64,000 bases of DNA from Deroplatys truncata (lineage: Eukaryota; Arthropoda; Insecta; Mantodea; Mantidae). The position numbers were made by a program, and so were the translations under genes. The notes under the pieces were generated by a model, which was not told where the DNA came from, searched no databases, and saw only the letters and a program-made list of their open reading frames with translations. The stretch is taken from the NCBI GenBank assembly GCA_030765065.1, contig CM060990.1:456714321-456778320 (forward strand). Reading direction: 5' to 3'. Every line of letters begins with the position of its first letter. Within the stretch, counting starts at the first letter, position 1. Below, in pieces: positions 36,120 to 47,394 of the stretch.

Positions 36120-36525
36120 GAATCATATTTTGCATTGCAGGGTATTCCTGAAATATATAGAATGATAGTAGTGAAAAGAGGGTTAAAAGGACGATCCCTT
36201 AGTTGGTTTAGATTAACCTTAGGAGACCACGCAACCTATCTGCAGTTCAGGCAAGCTTTCTTGAACAAATACTGGAATGTATCCACCCAATATAATGTCA
36301 GGATACAAATTAATAATGGACGTTACGAACCGCATTCAGGGGAAGGAATGGTCGATTATTTTCTGAAGCTGGCACAACAAAGACAATTGTTAGAACCACC
36401 TATGAGGGAGGACGAATTTATAGCTTTAAAGGCTTACCATTTTCCAATTGAGATTAAAAACCACCTTATCGTAGCTAAACCACGAACAATGGGGGAAGTT
36501 CTTCAACTTTCAAAGTCAGCCTTAT
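36120..36525 (+). pseudogene. Ty3-like gag capsid fragment, unit B
   Basis: In the frame of the preceding pol sequence, directly after its TAA, comes ESYFALQGIPEIYRM, then GLKGRSLSWFRLTLG, FRQAFLNKYWNVS, MVDYFLKLAQQ and AYHFPIEIKNHLIVAKP. It aligns without large gaps with unit A gag residues corresponding to 34,128-34,525, at roughly one third identity by eye, so it is a different family member, not a duplicate. The gag N-terminus is absent; the fragment begins in the middle of the capsid-like domain. The frame ends at a TGA after SKSAL. Confidence 0.8.
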
Positions 36526-37012
36526 GAACGAAGCGATATTGGTCTAAGAACCCATAGAACTCATTTCGCAGACGGGGAAAGGGCAAGCCATAATTTTAAC
36601 ACTCGCAGGCGTGATTCGTACCAAGTTCGCGAGAGGTATAGAGACAGCACTTATAGAACACCTAATAGGCAGAATTATAGGAGAAATGGACCAACAGGCG
36701 GGAACTATAATAGAAATGTCCATAGTGCACAAAACAGGCAAAATTCCCAGATAAACTTTATGCAGTTTGAAAACGAAAGGAGGGGAGACTATAGGTCATA
36801 GAGAAATAGATGGGGAGTAATAATAATAGGCAATATGCGAATGGACCGAGACGTGATGGACACGGTAGCACGAATACCGGACATAACTCACCACGATGGA
36901 GAGGTCGTTCAACTAACCAAACCACGCACGAGGAGGCGAGAGTAAATCCGCCAGAAATAGGCTCAGGACATGTCGAACCAATGCCCCTGGAAAACTCCAA
37001 TTAGACCGAACT
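36526..37012 (+). pseudogene. Nucleic-acid-binding gag tail of unit B
   Basis: Short frames interrupted by stops encode Arg/Asn/Gly-rich peptides, for example RDSYQVRERYRD and, at 36,810-37,003, NNRQYANGPRRDGHG and RWRGRSTNQ. Composition and position match the RG-like tail of unit A gag, again with no CCHC knuckle. At least three stops break it. Confidence 0.6.
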
Positions 37013-37861
37013 GTGTCTCCGGGTACGGTCAGAGACCAAGTAGATGTAAGCAATGCATTACTGAGAGAAGGGGACGAAATAAATGAACAAAATAACGTAA
37101 TGGAATTAGGCAGTGATAGTAGCGCGTCAGTGCGATTAGGCAGGCTGAGCAGTACAGAGATGATAGACAAATGCGAGATCGTGGAAGCACCGAAAATCAA
37201 AGTAGCAATAGAAAAAGAGCAATATTATGCGACTATAGATAGTGGCACAACGGTGTCTGTAATCAGTTCAACAATATTTAACCATTTAGTAGCAAGGGGA
37301 TTAAAGCTACAGACGCTACCCGTAAAGAACGCATTGTGTGTGTTAGCGGTTGGTCGTTCGAATAAACAAGTTATGTTGACGCTAAAGATAGGAGGCATTG
37401 AGTTAGATTGTGTTTTACTTGTTATTCCATATCTGGTGGTAGAAATATTATTAGGTATTGATTTCTTAACCGCAATGAGAGCACAGCTAGATTACCAACA
37501 CGAACGATTAATTTTAAAAACAGCTGGTCGTGAAATCGTTGAACCTTTCGTTCAGGTAGAGGCAAGCATAGAGCATGGACAGACACGAGAGGAAAAGGAA
37601 ATCTTTGTGGAATATTTACAAACAAATTGTCATGAGGAAATTGTGAAGTATTGTTTTGAAGATGATGAGCAGTTACAAAAGGATATAGATTGTTTTGATG
37701 AAATAAGTGAGAACAAAAATGCGGAAGACCAGCAGTGTAAAGCTATTAAATATTACAGTCTGACTGTGGGACAAGAGTCGAACCCATTAGCGCGCGTAAA
37801 TAGGGAATCTGTGCAGGTAAACGAGGTTAATAGGTCTAAGACCCTTGGAAGAGAAAAATGA
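37013..37861 (+). pseudogene. Aspartic protease and linker of unit B
   Basis: The 282-codon open stretch contains KIKVAIEKEQYYATIDSGTT with the intact DSG triplet, then VISSTIFNHLVARG, MLTLKIGGIELDCVLLVIP and VEILLGIDFLTAMRAQLDY, a complete retropepsin fold between about codons 55 and 170. An acidic linker follows. It is better preserved than the unit A protease. The frame has no in-frame gag upstream, and the expected reverse transcriptase does not follow; instead only the integrase end is found about 115 bp later. Confidence 0.8.
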
Positions 37862-37976
37862 AAGTGAATAGTGTATAATGAGCAGAAAGGGATGTTAGTT
37901 AAAGTTCTAGTAGTTAATAGTCCGGCGATTCCTGAGAGAACTGGTTGCTGTAATGCACATAAGTATATGAGTTTAA

Positions 37977-38108
37977 TATAAATGTCCAGGTATAATTACA
38001 AAACAATTCGGGGATCGTGCTTTCGAAGTAAAATGCATTCAGTCAGATAAAATTATGGGGAGGTACAACATTGCACTGTTAAGACCTTCTCAAAAATTAA
38101 ATGAATAG
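37977..38108 (+). pseudogene. Integrase C-terminal end
   Basis: After a stop at 37,974, 43 codons read PGIITKQFGDRAFEVKCI, then SDKIMGRYNIALLRPSQK and a TAG stop at 38,106-38,108. This is the C-terminal DNA-binding domain of Ty3-type integrase (G-P-Y/I-x-I-x-K-x-x-x-x-x-Y/F-E-V, then G-x-Y-x-x-x-x-L-R-P). The whole reverse transcriptase, RNase H and integrase core are missing between the unit B protease linker and this tail, a deletion of at least 2 kb relative to a complete element. Confidence 0.75.
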
Positions 38109-38147
38109 AAACACTGTTTAGCATTGTTAATGGAGTATGTCACACAA

Positions 38148-38200
<53 letters not shown>
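38148..38200 (+). repeat. Compound (TA)n(GA)n microsatellite
   Basis: About 11 TA units then about 15 GA units with one interruption. Confidence 0.95.
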
Positions 38201-38241
38201 AAGAGCGAAAAAAATTTTAAACAGTCACAGTAATTAATAAT

Positions 38242-38261
38242 TGAAAGAGGGGGAGAGAAGC
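38242..38261 (+). promoter_or_regulatory. Possible polypurine tract
   Basis: GAAAGAGGGGGAGAGAAG lies 135 bp after the integrase stop, where the plus-strand primer site of a Ty3-like element is expected just before the 3' LTR. No LTR start could be defined next to it. Confidence 0.35.
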
Positions 38262-38876
38262 TAATAATATGTCAATTTACTAAGAATAAGCACTCCATTA
38301 TGTGCATAGATAATAAAAGAGGTGTAAATAAGTAGGTGAATAAATCGTTGTTGCGTGCAACATTATTGATATAAAAACTTAATAAATAAATGTATATACA
38401 TGTTAGAATAAGCTAGTGAGTGAAACAGTGAGGTGAAACCAATCGTGAAAAGTGGAAAGTGTTGCGTGTGCAAGTTATGAATAAATAAGTAGATAAATTA
38501 ATAAATAAAAAGTAATATTGGAATTATCATTGGAGAACAATAAAAAAACAATTACATGTACACGAACGACAAACAAATTTGATAATATGAAGAGTTTGTA
38601 TAATATGTAGAAATGTATATTATTTGTATATTGCTTGTAAATTCTTTCTTGTATTTTGTAAATAGCTTTGTTACATTTAATACGTGTATATGGTAAGGGT
38701 AGATGTATGATTGCATTATGTTTGTAAAATGTTTAAGTGTAATTCCTGTGAAGCCGAAAAACACACACAGGTGATCGTTAAGTGTTAGGGAGAGAACAGA
38801 TTTTTTCAGACGGGGATTCTGATAGAATGCCAACTATCTTTAGAAGCATAGTAACCATTCCATCAGGGGGCATATT
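38262..38876. other. AT-rich DNA after the retrotransposon
   Basis: May contain a decayed 3' LTR, but I found no stretch matching the leader side. Rich in AATAAA-like strings, for example around 38,380-38,510. Confidence 0.4.
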
Positions 38877-39214
38877 GAAGCAGTATGTTTTGAGTAGTAA
38901 AATAAAATTAAGATCATAGGGAGACGAAATATCAATAACAGTAAGGATAGTGTTAAATAAAACCGGAAAGCGAATGTTACTGTAAGTGGAAATAAGGGTT
39001 GATAAAGACAGCGGCATCAGCGGCCGGAAACGGGTGGTTTTTCCCTCTATAGTAGTGTCCCGTTAGGTTGCTGGAACGCAGAGGTGTAGAAAAGGGTCAA
39101 TGTTCGCCAAAAGACAGATAGCCTTAGGCCTCCAATGAAACAAGCTAGAAATCAGGCGATAGTGGAATGGGGAGATATAGAACGTTTGAAATAGAGAAAC
39201 AGGAGATTTTAAAA

Positions 39215-39345
39215 TACATACTTGGCCGTTGTAGCTCCTTGAAGATATTTGTTAGGAAAATGTGTAGGAATGCACACTTGGTCGTGGTAGTTCCTTAGAG
39301 ATGGTTGTCAGAAAAGTTTAGAATACACACTTGGCCGTGGTAGGC
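39215..39345 (+). repeat. Internal triplication in repeat copy 3
   Basis: Three units of 54-56 bp begin ATAC(A)CTTGGCCGT-GTAG at about 39,215, 39,271 and 39,325. The first two continue with GTTCCTTGAAGAT-type and GTTAGGAAAA-type strings. Copies 1 and 2 have a single unit here. Confidence 0.8.
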
Positions 39346-39454
39346 GCGATGATATGAAGCGTAACAAATAGGAAGTGCGCGTGTGTGTGTGTCGAAGTAA
39401 ATAGCAGGAATCAAATGTTAAAACGGCGACGGTAAATAAACGAGCAGGAAAACT

Positions 39455-40208
39455 GAAAGGGGATATATCATACATATTATACATTGTACATATGAAAGGG
39501 GAACCATACACATAAGAAATGTATAGCAATAATTTAATTCACTGAATGTTAAAACATTCAACATGTAACTTTGTACAGAGCTATTTGTAAGCAACGGGCG
39601 CGATAGCTACTTGAATGGGAATTCCTGGAACTCATAACGACCGTGCCTGGCACAGAGTGGTACGACGCTACATGATGGCGCTGAAGCGCAAGGTTCTGAA
39701 ACCTCAAATTTTCATACATGCTTGGGTAACGCGGCCTGAGGGTCAATGAGAAGCATCGTTACATTTTCAAACGTAGAGGACAGCCTGGGTAAGCCGCCCT
39801 ATATAAGACTAGATTTTGCCGAAGGGGCACTCTTACTTATTACCAGTTCAGCGCAACAAGAAGTCACGCCGACGCAAGGTGCTACAGATGCACATGGGTG
39901 CATATAAGGATGGGGATGCTTGTGAAGATAGATAGGCTCCTGATAAATATTCAAGTGGTAGGATAAAGTAAATGGGAAAAGCTAGCCGCCCATATTTATT
40001 TGAACAATGAAATAAACATCAGTTATAAAGGGAAAACTTGCAGTGTATTTCTAACTTGCCTCACCCACTAGAATCTGAGATTAAAGAAACTTAGCAATTA
40101 GGTAGGAATGGAGTACTCAACTACCGACGAGCATCACTAGCCGAGGAAGAAGGACACTACAAGAGCACGCTGCAAGAGTCGACCAACCATTTCCCGCTAC
40201 AAAACAAA
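39455..40208 (+). mobile_element. Insertion in repeat copy 3, possibly a solo LTR
   Basis: This segment is absent from the aligned copy 1. It contains CCCTATATAAGACTAG at about 39,798, a TATA box, an insect-initiator-like CAGTTCAG about 50 bp further on, and AATAAA at about 40,009, the order expected in an LTR. There is no coding frame. Exact ends and a target duplication were not resolved, and it may be two nested insertions. Confidence 0.4.
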
Positions 40209-40320
40209 CATTCGTATTCACCACTAACCCGAGATCCAAGATCCATGCAAAGAACCCTGAGCTAGTACCGAACCCGGGACGATCCCTAGAAATCCTGTAC
40301 CGCAGAACCGACATACAACC

Positions 40321-43300
40321 GCAGTTTCAAAGGAGTTAAATTCTTCGGCAATTTGCTAATGCTGTCTCTGGTGTTCTCTCTTTTTCAGGAACTTTTCTGT
40401 TGACCTTCAAGCCCAAACATTCTAGCTTGTAGTGGTATATTTTTTCTCCAATATATCAGTAATAGATTCTTGATTTTCTTGTGTGGCTAGTGGAACTATG
40501 CTACACCTACTGAATGAACTATTCGTCACTGTATCCTTACTAAACTACCGCCAGATATGCTGCCATCAGTTTATCCTGTTTTACTATTTCTACACGTGTA
40601 TGGACATAACTTACTTAATGCTTATTGATGAAAACGTAGACACAATATATCCATATTAAGCAAGGGGGAAGAAATAAATGAGGACTGAAAGGGATCACAA
40701 CAAATATGTATATCCAGAATGAACAAAAAAAGGAACAAGCTGTTTCCTTAAAATTGTGTGTAGAATAATATCTGAGAAAGGTATCGCTCTTAGCGAAGAC
40801 CGGGATATTTAAGGAAAATTTAGGCTGGCCCGTAAATATTTAGTGCCCATATGTGAAGGTGCTCAACGCCTCACACTTCGGGCTAGGCAGCAAGGACATC
40901 TAGTGAGCTGGAAAGTGGAGCGATAGTTTTTCCTGGTTGTGTATGATCTGTCGGGGTCCGATGGTGTCAATGACTACATGCATGAAAACTCTGGTGGTTC
41001 AGGATGCGCGCGCGTACTATATCTGCTGCTAGCTATGGATGAAACGACACTGACGGACAAATCAAAAAGAAATTATTTCCTAAACTCTTTCCCGACTCTT
41101 GCCAACGTGTGTGTAAGTCACGCAACCTGACTGTCAGAGCCACGATACTATGAATTTCTCGTAAATGTTTGTTCGTCTGAACGGCTATTTGGACGAGTTT
41201 GATAACCTCCTGATATCGTTGACGCACCTTTTTCTGCAAAGTACTCTTGACTACGTTTCGCGTATGCTGCGACATACTTGACTAAATTACGGATGCATGT
41301 CGAAGTGAAAGGGTTTTTTTTCGCTGTGTGTCAGCAAAGAGCTGCGTGTGACTAGCGAAACCACAACCAAAATACCGCGTTACATCACGAGGCGTAAATT
41401 TTCTAAGTCCGACGCGCCACCACAGCAGCGGTTTCTTCATCCGTCAGGGCGTATTTTCCCAGTGATGTGTCTTCCAAATTCCCATATCGGCCTTGTTGCT
41501 AATTTTCCCTTCTTACACTTATTTCGTAGTTTTCGGGCAGTCGCGTGGCAATTTTATTTTTTCGGATTTACTCATATTATTTATCAATTTTGCTCCGATT
41601 GGCTATTTCATGTTTTGGTTTACTGCACTGACTCGGGCTCTGAAGATTGTTTCTCACGCAGATAAGAGGTTCATTTCTGGGCTACTCTAAGTGCAGTATT
41701 GCCTATGTCAGGCACTGAATTTGTACAATACACCAAGGGTCGGTCTTGCCGGTGCCAAATTTGGCCTAAAGTCATCTAACCTATGTAGACGGCCAAGAGC
41801 GTGCTTTGTAAAGGGCCAGTCACATCCTTTTTCCAAGGCCAATATTGTTTGTTGTTTGCCTAGGCTAATCAGACGTTCTGTTTTCTGCGAGGTTCCCTTT
41901 CAATAGCTTGCTAAGTACACTATATCACTGCTTTTCCTTCTTCCACCGTTTGATTATTTCATATCAGAGCTCATATATCATTTTATAGGTTCTATTTATT
42001 TCACAACTTACATTACACATCTGTCTGCTTGCTTATGCTTTGCGTTAAAATCAACGTCTTACGGATGCAAAGGGGGTTTCAAAATGCCTTCGATAAACAT
42101 TTTTCCGGATATCACGCATTTTTTTAAATTCTGTTCTTTCTATTTCATTTCGAGTTGTGACTGATTTGCACATTATTCTCTATTCGGCTTGTAGTTTAAG
42201 GGGTGTGGCTAGGATGAACTTACCTGCTTTCCGCCTCCCACGCCCGTAACCTAAAGCGTTGTGCCATTATGTTTCACCCTCCATAATAAGACTAACAATA
42301 TCGTGATCTCCGTCGGCTTTCATTTTGGACACTTCCCCTAGAAATTGATAGTCTGGTGTGTATTACCATTGCTGTGCTAATTTAGCAATTAAAAATTAAC
42401 TGAGCATTCAAATCAATCATTCCAAATGCGGTAATAGCATTTATCTTGCTGGTGTAAAATTTGGCTGTCTATAATTCTCGACTGGATTACATTAATAGTT
42501 TTAAATAGAAACAGTAAAGGATTCATGAGATCCAATCCATTATGCAAATATATCGCCCTTTTTAATTTATTTCAATACGCACTCTTTGTAACTATAAGAA
42601 TCATGGCTACGAAGATGTTGAATGTAAGCCGGACACTGTTAAAGTGAGCAATAAATACTTGGATGCCATGTTCTGCTTTGTTCGCCGTTTGAAGCTTAGA
42701 ACGAAACGCAGAAATTTACGGAAAATCCACCCCCTTAAGTTGATAAATCACTCTCTAGGGATTCGGGAAAAATATTTGTGTGGGATAATGCTGGAAAAGA
42801 AAGAAACAGAATAAAATACATGGAAAAGAAAGAAAAAGCAATAACAAGAATGTACAATTCTAACATATCTTTTGTAGTTTTGTGTAAATTGCTGACTGTA
42901 CCATTTCAGCGCCAGTTTATCATTATCTTCCAAATGCAGGCACTGTCGTTGACAAGAGCCCAGGTGTCCCAAGCGTAAGCTGAAGTGTGATAAAACTTCA
43001 TTTATGTACGGACATAGGGAGTATGCGTAAACGTAACTTCAGATAGAAGTCAAGAATGTCACTCACGATTATACTTAGATAATGAACAATTGTGGGATCT
43101 TAAGCTTTATTTAGTTCATACACACCCATGCATACACTGAAGTTTTAATAACTAACAAGCATTTTTTCCATCCGTTTGTCCAGATTTGTTCCTCCGTGTA
43201 TCTGACTATAAGAGCTGAACTAGCCGTAAGATGATATTCAAAACACAAAATTACACACTCAATTAGGGGAAAATAGTAAATTCAAATGGCAGTGTATGAA

Positions 43301-44200
43301 GAAAGAAATTTTATATCCTCTCTGTGAAGACAGTTAACTTTAGATACATATTCCGGTAGAATGCAAGGACATTGACCTATCAAGAGGAAGCTGTTTGACA
43401 GCAACGGGGACCGATTGCTCGTTTGAGGTATTAAGAATAACAATTCAAAACACACCTGGGAACATTTTTGACAAAGACACCCAAAATAATTGTAACAAAT
43501 ACACAGGACGACAGAAGTTGTGGGTATGTAATAGGAATCGGGTAAGTGATGAGAAGTGCATTTACATGCTTCAAGTATTCATTACTTTGGTGCCTCTGAG
43601 GAATCACACTGTATACACTATAAGTAAACACAGCAGAGACGGCTTTCTTCTATAGTGTAATCGACTAACCTTGCCATTTACGTTCACTGCATGCAACCAG
43701 GAAAATTTTCCCTGAAAATCGGGGCTGTTGAAAATGACACTTTTTGCGGCATAACAACACCTAGTTAAATTTCATCTTGAAGTCAAAATTGCTAGCTATA
43801 TCTTAAAGAACTTAATTTTCTATTAGAACGTTCAGTTTCTGATAATACCATTATCTTTATATCGACTAAATTTACGGAAATTGGTCTAAAGTTTAATTCT
43901 CTGAACACAATGGCTCATAACCATGCCTTGCTTTTGAAATGATAGCGTATTAAATACACATTTTCCCCCAGACACACCATTTGCATTTTATACGTGTTTA
44001 TTGCAAGATATTCAAAATGTTTCAGAATTAAATATATATAACGGCTAGATTATGTTGTGTTTTATAAGATTTTTAATAATAAACTTTGCAAAATTCTGAG
44101 GCTTTAAAACTGTGAAATTCTTATGATACGACTAGTCGTTGGTATTTAGAATAGCATGCATATAATTTGCCAGAGGCAAGATAAGATAGAATTGAATGAC
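40321..44200. other. Unrecognised DNA
   Basis: Open stretches of 60-105 codons (for example 41,348-41,662 and 41,691-41,903) lack motifs and splice context. The part at 40.9-41.9 kb is somewhat GC-richer. No mobile element was identified. Confidence 0.45.
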
Positions 44201-46700
44201 AAACACTATTTAATCTCCGTGGAGTGACAGGAAGTATTTTGTTTGTTAGCGTAACTTCAGCCTGCGCGCTGCCGGTTCAAACACTGACATGTATAGACTG
44301 CTTTTCCGCTTCTTTGGGTTAGCATTGATTTTTTTTCTGCTCCTGTTTCAGGGCAGTGAGAACGCGTGTTACAACGGGGATCTGTCATTAAGGTTGCAAA
44401 CCAACTCTGAGCGGTTCCATTTAGCGTGAGACAGAGCACGTACCGAAGTCCAGTAGAATAAATTGTGAACCATACTGGATCAGAACATTTTTAACCAACG
44501 CTCTTAACCCTCTCCATTGCTGTAGCGCCTAACGAATACAGCATCAGTGTACAAGAAATGCCTGAATATCTACGTAACCAGACAAATAAAAGGCGGCTAT
44601 GGAATCCTGTTCATAGCATTTGGAATAGCCCAAATCATCTACTCTAGCGAACTCAATATAGTCAGCATACAAACTCTTATTCACAGGGGCAGCAGTGTGT
44701 GATTGGTTGATACAGTGCGGACCAGCTCAAACCTGCCGGCTTTCTAGCGTTTGCGGGGAGAGGTGAGCACGCTCTCGCACGATACGAAAACCCACGTGCG
44801 TTAAATGGCGAGATTATTCGTACCTTCCCATACAAATATAGCGCCAGTAGGAGGAAATAATACGTAACGTTAATATTACCTTTTATCAAAGTGTATTGAA
44901 AATGATATCAAGCTTTCTGGATGCAAGGATCACAATGAGCTAGAAAATTCTGAAACTTCTATGCTTCTCTTCTATAATGTCACTGAGCACTCGCCTGGTT
45001 TCATCCACAGATAAAATCACAGTGTTCGTTGCTCTACACTGTACCATACAATTCTAAACAAGGATTTCCTATAAATTGCGTGTTTTCAACAAGACATTAG
45101 AATGACACTGAGCGGACGACTGGTAAGGTGTGAGCGGCGATTGATTTTCTTCCCGTGGGAGAGCGGTCGGTTTTCCCCAGTAAACACTTGACGTACGGCC
45201 CGCTAGAATGCTGGTGGGTTGGAAATGGTCCACGCTGTAGAATGTTTTATGTCTGCAAGCGTTATGATTAGCATTGTAATCCTCAAGACCAATAGAATGA
45301 AAAGTAGTGCGTTCAGTTTAACTACACCCATGACGGCGTGTGCATGTGTAGCTCAGTAGGCTCCTTTCGCTGTCGAAAGATCAAGTCAGCGGTTTGTATG
45401 CTGTACTACAATGAACTTGTCAAAATCCAAGCTCACAAGCCTGGCTACCGTTAGTGCTGGGGTTTCAACGATTGATCCTTTTCTGTATAAAACAAGGGAA
45501 AACTTTAATTGAAAATAAATGTTACTCAGAGTATCTCGAGTGAAATAAACTATTTTATTGGTTAGTTGTATAGCTTTTGGGTCTTTTCTTTGAAATAGGA
45601 AATTTATTGGGGTTTTAAGGATTATTAAAGTACTTTTTAAAGTAAAAATAAAGTTGATTGTCATATTATCTGGTTTTACTGCATTAACCTCTAAACATTA
45701 GTAAACGTTTCCACAAATTTTATCTAAGTATGATAAAGTAATTCGGAATAGGTAAATACTCTTTCTTTCTATATGTGTTACTTCAAACGTGTGCAAGTCC
45801 ACCTACAAAAGTTAATTTCTGTAGTTAGCACATGAAACGCAAACGTTTTTTATACAGCACGAGAATGTAAGTATCTGTTACGTATTGTTTGAATCTTACT
45901 ATATGCAGGCCAGCAGTTCATATCCCGCATCGGCGATTCAGTATTTGATTGGTCAAATGAGAGTTAATTATTAAACATACCAGATGTAAAAGCAAGTACT
46001 TCCGCCAAATTAAAAGTTTGGTCCGGTAAACGATATGGTGTTCTCAAGTAATGGCAAAACTTTCTGTTCTAGAGTGACAACGAAAAGGAGATTCATCTTC
46101 GACCAACATATAGAACAACTTTGAACCACAGGGACAAAATAACTTTTCGGTCAGTGCAGTAATAAGATGATCTTTCATATTTCTTAAGATACACGTAAAG
46201 AGTTTGTTTCGCAAAACGTTGGATTTAAACATCCACGGAAAATGTTTAATGTCTACCGTAATATAGTATCTAGCAGAAATGATTATCCGCAAGCATGGAT
46301 ATAAGATACTTCAATTGATTCTTTGGTCATTCATAATTGAATTTTATAAACGCCTTTTAAGCCTATTTTAAAGGTATTTTTAGGTCATTTGTATCAGGAT
46401 TATGGCAATAAAACATGGCAGTAGTAGGTAAAGCGCTGGTGTATAAGCAGACAGTTCACAGTACCTACACCCTGAAAAACATATCATCAAACCAATAAAT
46501 AATTTTCATTGTATGGAGAACCAAGCATTACGATAACTGATATACCATGTGAGCCACACAAGCCGTCTTTAGTTGAAGTTAGTTTTTGCTGGACAACGCG
46601 GATGGCAAAAGGTTTGTCTGAGCAGAACTGCAAAGGGGACTCCATACCGACAGAGAGAAGACCTCTAAATGAAAGTCCAATGCTTGAAAACGAACACTTT
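44201..46700. other. Unrecognised DNA with scattered tRNA-like strings
   Basis: Besides the A-box-like block at 45.35 kb, short B-box-like strings occur (GCCGGTTCAAAC at about 44,268 and CAGTTCATATCCC at about 45,912) without convincing partners. The minus-strand frame at 46,044-46,292 (82 codons) has Cys pairs but no recognised domain. Confidence 0.4.
45339..45410 (+). mobile_element. tRNA-like SINE head, degenerate
   Basis: GTGTAGCTCAGTAGGCTC (45,347-45,364) is close to the RNA polymerase III A box TAGCTCAGTNGG of tRNAs. At the expected distance GCGGTTTGTATGC (45,390-45,402) is only a poor B box. Probably a decayed tRNA pseudogene or SINE head. Confidence 0.4.
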
Positions 46701-46714
46701 AACTACTATTACTG

Positions 46715-46800
46715 GTCCCAGAGCTCATTCGGTAGATAAACTGCCTGCTATATGAGGTGTTCCGGTTTCGATACCCGGCTCGGCTCCAGAAAGTTGTCTT
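46715..46800 (+). mobile_element. tRNA-derived SINE head or tRNA pseudogene
   Basis: AGCTCATTCGGTAGA (46,722-46,736) is a good A box, and GGTTTCGATACCCGG (46,764-46,778) a good B box, followed by CTCGGCTCC as in an acceptor stem. The anticodon-arm region does not fold cleanly and a short non-tRNA tail follows, so a SINE head is more likely than a functional tRNA. Confidence 0.55.
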
Positions 46801-47394
46801 AAAACAAAACCATTTGACGGGTATGCCAGAGTCTTGTGTTTGAATATGAGAGAACCTATGTGTGTGTGTGTTGGGGGCGTTTTATTAGTTATTTAATAAG
46901 CAATTTGCTCATTAACAAGACTTCAGGATTGCCGCTTGACGCAATCCTGAGCACACGTGTAGTCATTTAGTTCTATGACAGTTAATCTACCATCAGTACA
47001 ACTATATGGCACCAATTGGTGCTGCAAAGATAACAGGATTAAACAGCATTCTATTTTAATTATATTTATGTACCCTTAAAGGTGCCTTAGAATTAAATCA
47101 TTTTCTATTAGTGCATTATTCATAATAAGCATGTGCAAAAGCATGCCCGCCTTGGTGGACGAATTGACGTAAGGGCCTCTCAGGGCCACGTTTTGCCTGG
47201 AATGATCCGTCATCGTTTCTTAATATTATTTCAATACGTAAAAAAGAAAAAAAAAAGAAAAAGAAAACGTGTGCAGATTACAAATTGCCGCGTCGTGACG
47301 CTTAGCAGTACGATACTACCACGTAAACACCTGCAGAAGGCAGCACTACCTTAGTGACCTTTCGCTTTGTATCTGCACTGCCCCTTTGAACAGC
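46801..47394. other. Unrecognised DNA
   Basis: Contains a (TG)n run at about 46,859-46,870 and an A/G-rich run at 47,239-47,270; nothing else is supported. Confidence 0.45.

Larger units (their letters stand above)
38877..40320. repeat. 0.6-0.7 kb interspersed repeat, copy 3, interrupted
   Basis: The left part (38,877-39,454) follows copies 1 and 2: GCAGTATGTTTTGAGTAG, ATCAATAACAGTAAGGATA, GGAAACGGGTGGTTTTTCCC, GTGTAGAAAAGGGTCAATG, GAAATCAGGCGATAGTGGAA, GGCGACGGTAAATAAACGAG. The right part (40,209-40,320) matches the end of copy 1 with CCGAGATCCAAGATCCATGC and CCTGAGCTAGTACCGA. About 755 bp lie between, absent from copy 1. The CACGTG of copies 1 and 2 reads CAGGCG here, and the segment has an internal triplication. 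Confidence 0.8.

Noticed and set aside
41348-41906. Host gene in 105- and 71-codon frames
   Set aside because: No splice context, no domain, and both frames contain runs typical of non-coding T-rich DNA.
46715-46800. Functional tRNA gene
   Set aside because: A and B boxes are good, but the anticodon arm does not fold and a SINE-like tail follows.
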